DNA of 64,000 nucleotides, from NCBI RefSeq assembly GCF_005144585.1, contig NZ_SSMQ01000014.1, forward strand, positions 147,963 to 211,962, given 5' to 3'. Made by a program: the position numbers and the translations under genes. The notes under the pieces are model-generated. The model worked only from the letters and a program-made list of their open reading frames with translations. It was not told where the DNA came from and did not search any database. Source of the DNA: Polyangium fumosum (GTDB taxonomy: Bacteria > Myxococcota_A > Polyangia > Polyangiales > Polyangiaceae). Of this stretch, positions 62,684 to 64,000 are shown in pieces. Every line of letters starts with the position of its first letter. The stretch's first letter is position 1.

Positions 62684-63261
62684 TGCCGATACCCGGGCCG
62701 TCGCGGACGGCGTATCGTGCGGGCATGGATGTCGAGGATGTCGACCGCAATGGCTGGGCGAGCTTCCGGGTCGAGCCGCTCCCCGTCTCGCGCGCGTACA
62801 CGCTCCTCGCGCAAGAGCCATCGGCCCGCGTCGACATGGCGCTCTGGGCGCACAAGGCCCGCACGTTCTTCGGCGTGACGCTCGAGATCGAGCAGCCGAA
62901 GGCCTATCCGAACGGCGAGACGCCTGCGGCGGACGCGGCCGTCATGCTGGTGCAGCGCAAGGGACACCGCGCCGCGTCGCGCGTGCACGTGGTCACCGTG
63001 CCCGTGGAGGAGGCGCCCGAGGCGCGCCTCTGCGCGGAGGCGGGCGCGGCGGCGATCGGCGGCGCGGGCATGGATGTGCTCGTCCAGCGCGGCCTTCGGG
63101 TCTGGCAGGTGTCGAGCGAGGTCGCCGAGGGGGACGATCCCGACGCGCCGCTCGCGCTCGCGGCGATCCTCGCGTCGATCCTGCTCGCTCCGATCGTGCC
63201 GCCGGGTGGGGGCACGATCTTCGGCGTGAAGGGGGCCCGGGAGCGGCTGGGGTTGGCTTGA
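62683..63261 (+). CDS. Unknown protein coupled to the giant kinase
   Basis: This 192-residue protein starts at the ATG overlapping the kinase stop (TAATG) or at MDVEDVDRNGW, 14 codons in. A mixed alpha/beta segment with RVHVVTVPVEEAPEARLC follows, and it ends with a hydrophobic helix near 160-175 (ALAAILASILLAPIVPPGG). It has no recognised domain. The overlap makes it the last member of a three-gene operon, so it may take part in the same signalling unit. Confidence 0.75.
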   Translation: MPIPGPSRTAYRAGMDVEDVDRNGWASFRVEPLPVSRAYTLLAQEPSARVDMALWAHKARTFFGVTLEIEQPKAYPNGETPAADAAVMLVQRKGHRAASRVHVVTVPVEEAPEARLCAEAGAAAIGGAGMDVLVQRGLRVWQVSSEVAEGDDPDAPLALAAILASILLAPIVPPGGGTIFGVKGARERLGLA

Positions 63262-63402
63262 CGAACGCTGTTCCGGGACGAACCCGGGCCCGCGCCTCCG
63301 AGGCGGCGTCGTCACCTCGGCGCCCCCCGCGGTTTTCCGCGTCTTCTGCGTTCTCCGTCCGAACGGGGCCTCCGGCGTCCCAGAGAAAAGCCTGCGACAG
63401 GC

Positions 63403-63431
63403 TTGCGACCTTGGGCGCGTCGGGGTACGGT
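63403..63431 (+). promoter_or_regulatory. Possible sigma-70 promoter of the RRM gene
   Basis: TTGCGA (63403-63408) and TACGGT (63426-63431) are exactly 17 bases apart, in the 388-base gap before the RRM gene. That leaves about 210 bases of leader, in keeping with cold-shock-type regulation of such genes. The -10 match is weak. The remainder of 63262-63649 holds no gene. Confidence 0.4.
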
Positions 63432-63649
63432 AGGCGCCTCACGAACGTCACTGGCCCTCGACACGACGCTTTCTTTCCTCCCTCCACTCGGAGGGGGACG
63501 TGGCTCGCCTCGAACGACTGGAAGACGCAGCGTGTGCTGGCGCGGACTGACCCGCGCGGCACGTCCCCGTTCGATCGCTACGGCTTCGTCGAATGGTCGG
63601 CAGAGATGGCGCTCCAGCGCGCGAAGGAAGCCGTGAAAAGCATCATGTC

Positions 63650-64000
63650 ATGGGAAATCGTCTCTACGTAGGCAACCTCTCCTACAGCACCACCCGCGAG
63701 ACCCTCGAGCAGGCGTTCTCGGCTGCCGGTGAAGTTCGCGAGATTGCGATGCCGACCGACCGTGAGACCGGTCAGCCGCGCGGCTTCGCGTTCGTCACGA
63801 TGGGCTCTGCGAGCGCGGCGACGAACGCCATCTCGCAGCTCAACGGCGTGATGCTCGACGGCCGCACGCTCAAGGTCAACGAGGCCCAGGAGCGTCCCCC
63901 GCGTGAGGGTGGCGGCGGTGGCGGTGGCCGTGGGTTCGGCGGCGGCGGCGGCGGCTTCGGCGGCGGCGGCGGCGGCGGCCGTGGCGGCGGCGGCGGTTAC
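63650..64000 (+). CDS. RRM RNA-binding protein, truncated by the window end
   Basis: The 117 codons visible encode a single RNA recognition motif: RNP2 LYVGNL (5-10) and RNP1 RGFAFVTM (47-54), followed by a Gly/Arg-rich tail (RGFGGGGGGFGG) that continues past the window. The start is the second ATG of CATCATGTCATGG at 63650, giving the usual MGNRLYVGNL. It binds single-stranded RNA and resembles cyanobacterial and myxobacterial Rbp proteins, which are often cold-induced. The C-terminus is not seen. Confidence 0.93.
   Translation, partial: MGNRLYVGNLSYSTTRETLEQAFSAAGEVREIAMPTDRETGQPRGFAFVTMGSASAATNAISQLNGVMLDGRTLKVNEAQERPPREGGGGGGGRGFGGGGGGFGGGGGGGRGGGGGY

Overview
The window is very GC-rich DNA, clearly bacterial, and reads like a myxobacterium of the Sorangium/Polyangium kind. 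This is inferred from gene content; no marker search was run. The supporting traits are three Ser/Thr protein kinases (one fused to an ATPase and TPRs), an FHA-domain sigma-54 activator, a MoxR/vWA gene cluster, many secreted lipoproteins with long Gly/Ser or Ala/Pro linkers, a GH19 chitinase and a PHB-depolymerase-type esterase.

Layout. 0-2.4 kb: groES-groEL on the minus strand behind a sigma-70 promoter and a perfect CIRCE operator. 2.6-5.9 kb: two coupled unknown genes, an HpnA-like epimerase, and a response regulator with a histone-H1-like tail. 6.1-14.8 kb: a five-gene membrane cluster (coiled-coil DUF4175-like protein, MoxR ATPase, DUF58, BatA-like vWA, large vWA/GATase-like protein). 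15.0-18.8 kb: a homocysteine-methyltransferase-like protein without its zinc cysteines, glutamate-cysteine ligase, and a CNNM/CBS transporter. 18.9-22.9 kb: an S9 peptidase lipoprotein, tRNA-Pro(TGG), chitinase and a STAS-like protein. 23.0-30.0 kb: a 35-residue membrane peptide and an envelope-lipid/glycan set (GT4, MMPL/RND, CDP-alcohol transferase, GT39-like). 30.0-30.6 kb: an EF-hand protein.

30.6-35.3 kb is accessory DNA, visibly richer in A/T. It holds an unknown gene, a 14-bp imperfect dyad with internal hairpins, and a retron-type reverse transcriptase just after it (NAxxH, YADD and VTG motifs). Facing it tail to tail is a two-gene operon encoding a calcineurin-like phosphoesterase and a trypsin-like protease fused to a degenerate DUF3800-like domain. 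This is the best candidate for an undescribed defence system. It is followed by about 0.46 kb of degenerate 21-22-bp repeats.

35.9-41.0 kb: a tail-anchored protein with a duplicated motif, a ferritin-like protein, and a three-gene signalling operon (PEGA-like protein, kinase, FHA/sigma-54 activator). 41.1-46.9 kb: secreted and surface proteins, including a PHB-type esterase and two outer-membrane proteins. 46.9-49.8 kb: two PilT-type ATPases in one operon with those outer-membrane proteins. 50.1-52 kb: uracil-DNA glycosylase and an unknown protein. 52.4-55.8 kb: a single-chain Type IIG/MmeI-like restriction-modification enzyme. 55.9-63.3 kb: a kinase, a lipoprotein with NAIQP repeats translationally coupled to a 1376-residue kinase-ATPase-TPR protein, and a small unknown. 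The window ends inside an RRM RNA-binding protein gene.

Most long ORFs antisense to these genes are artefacts of high GC and were left out.
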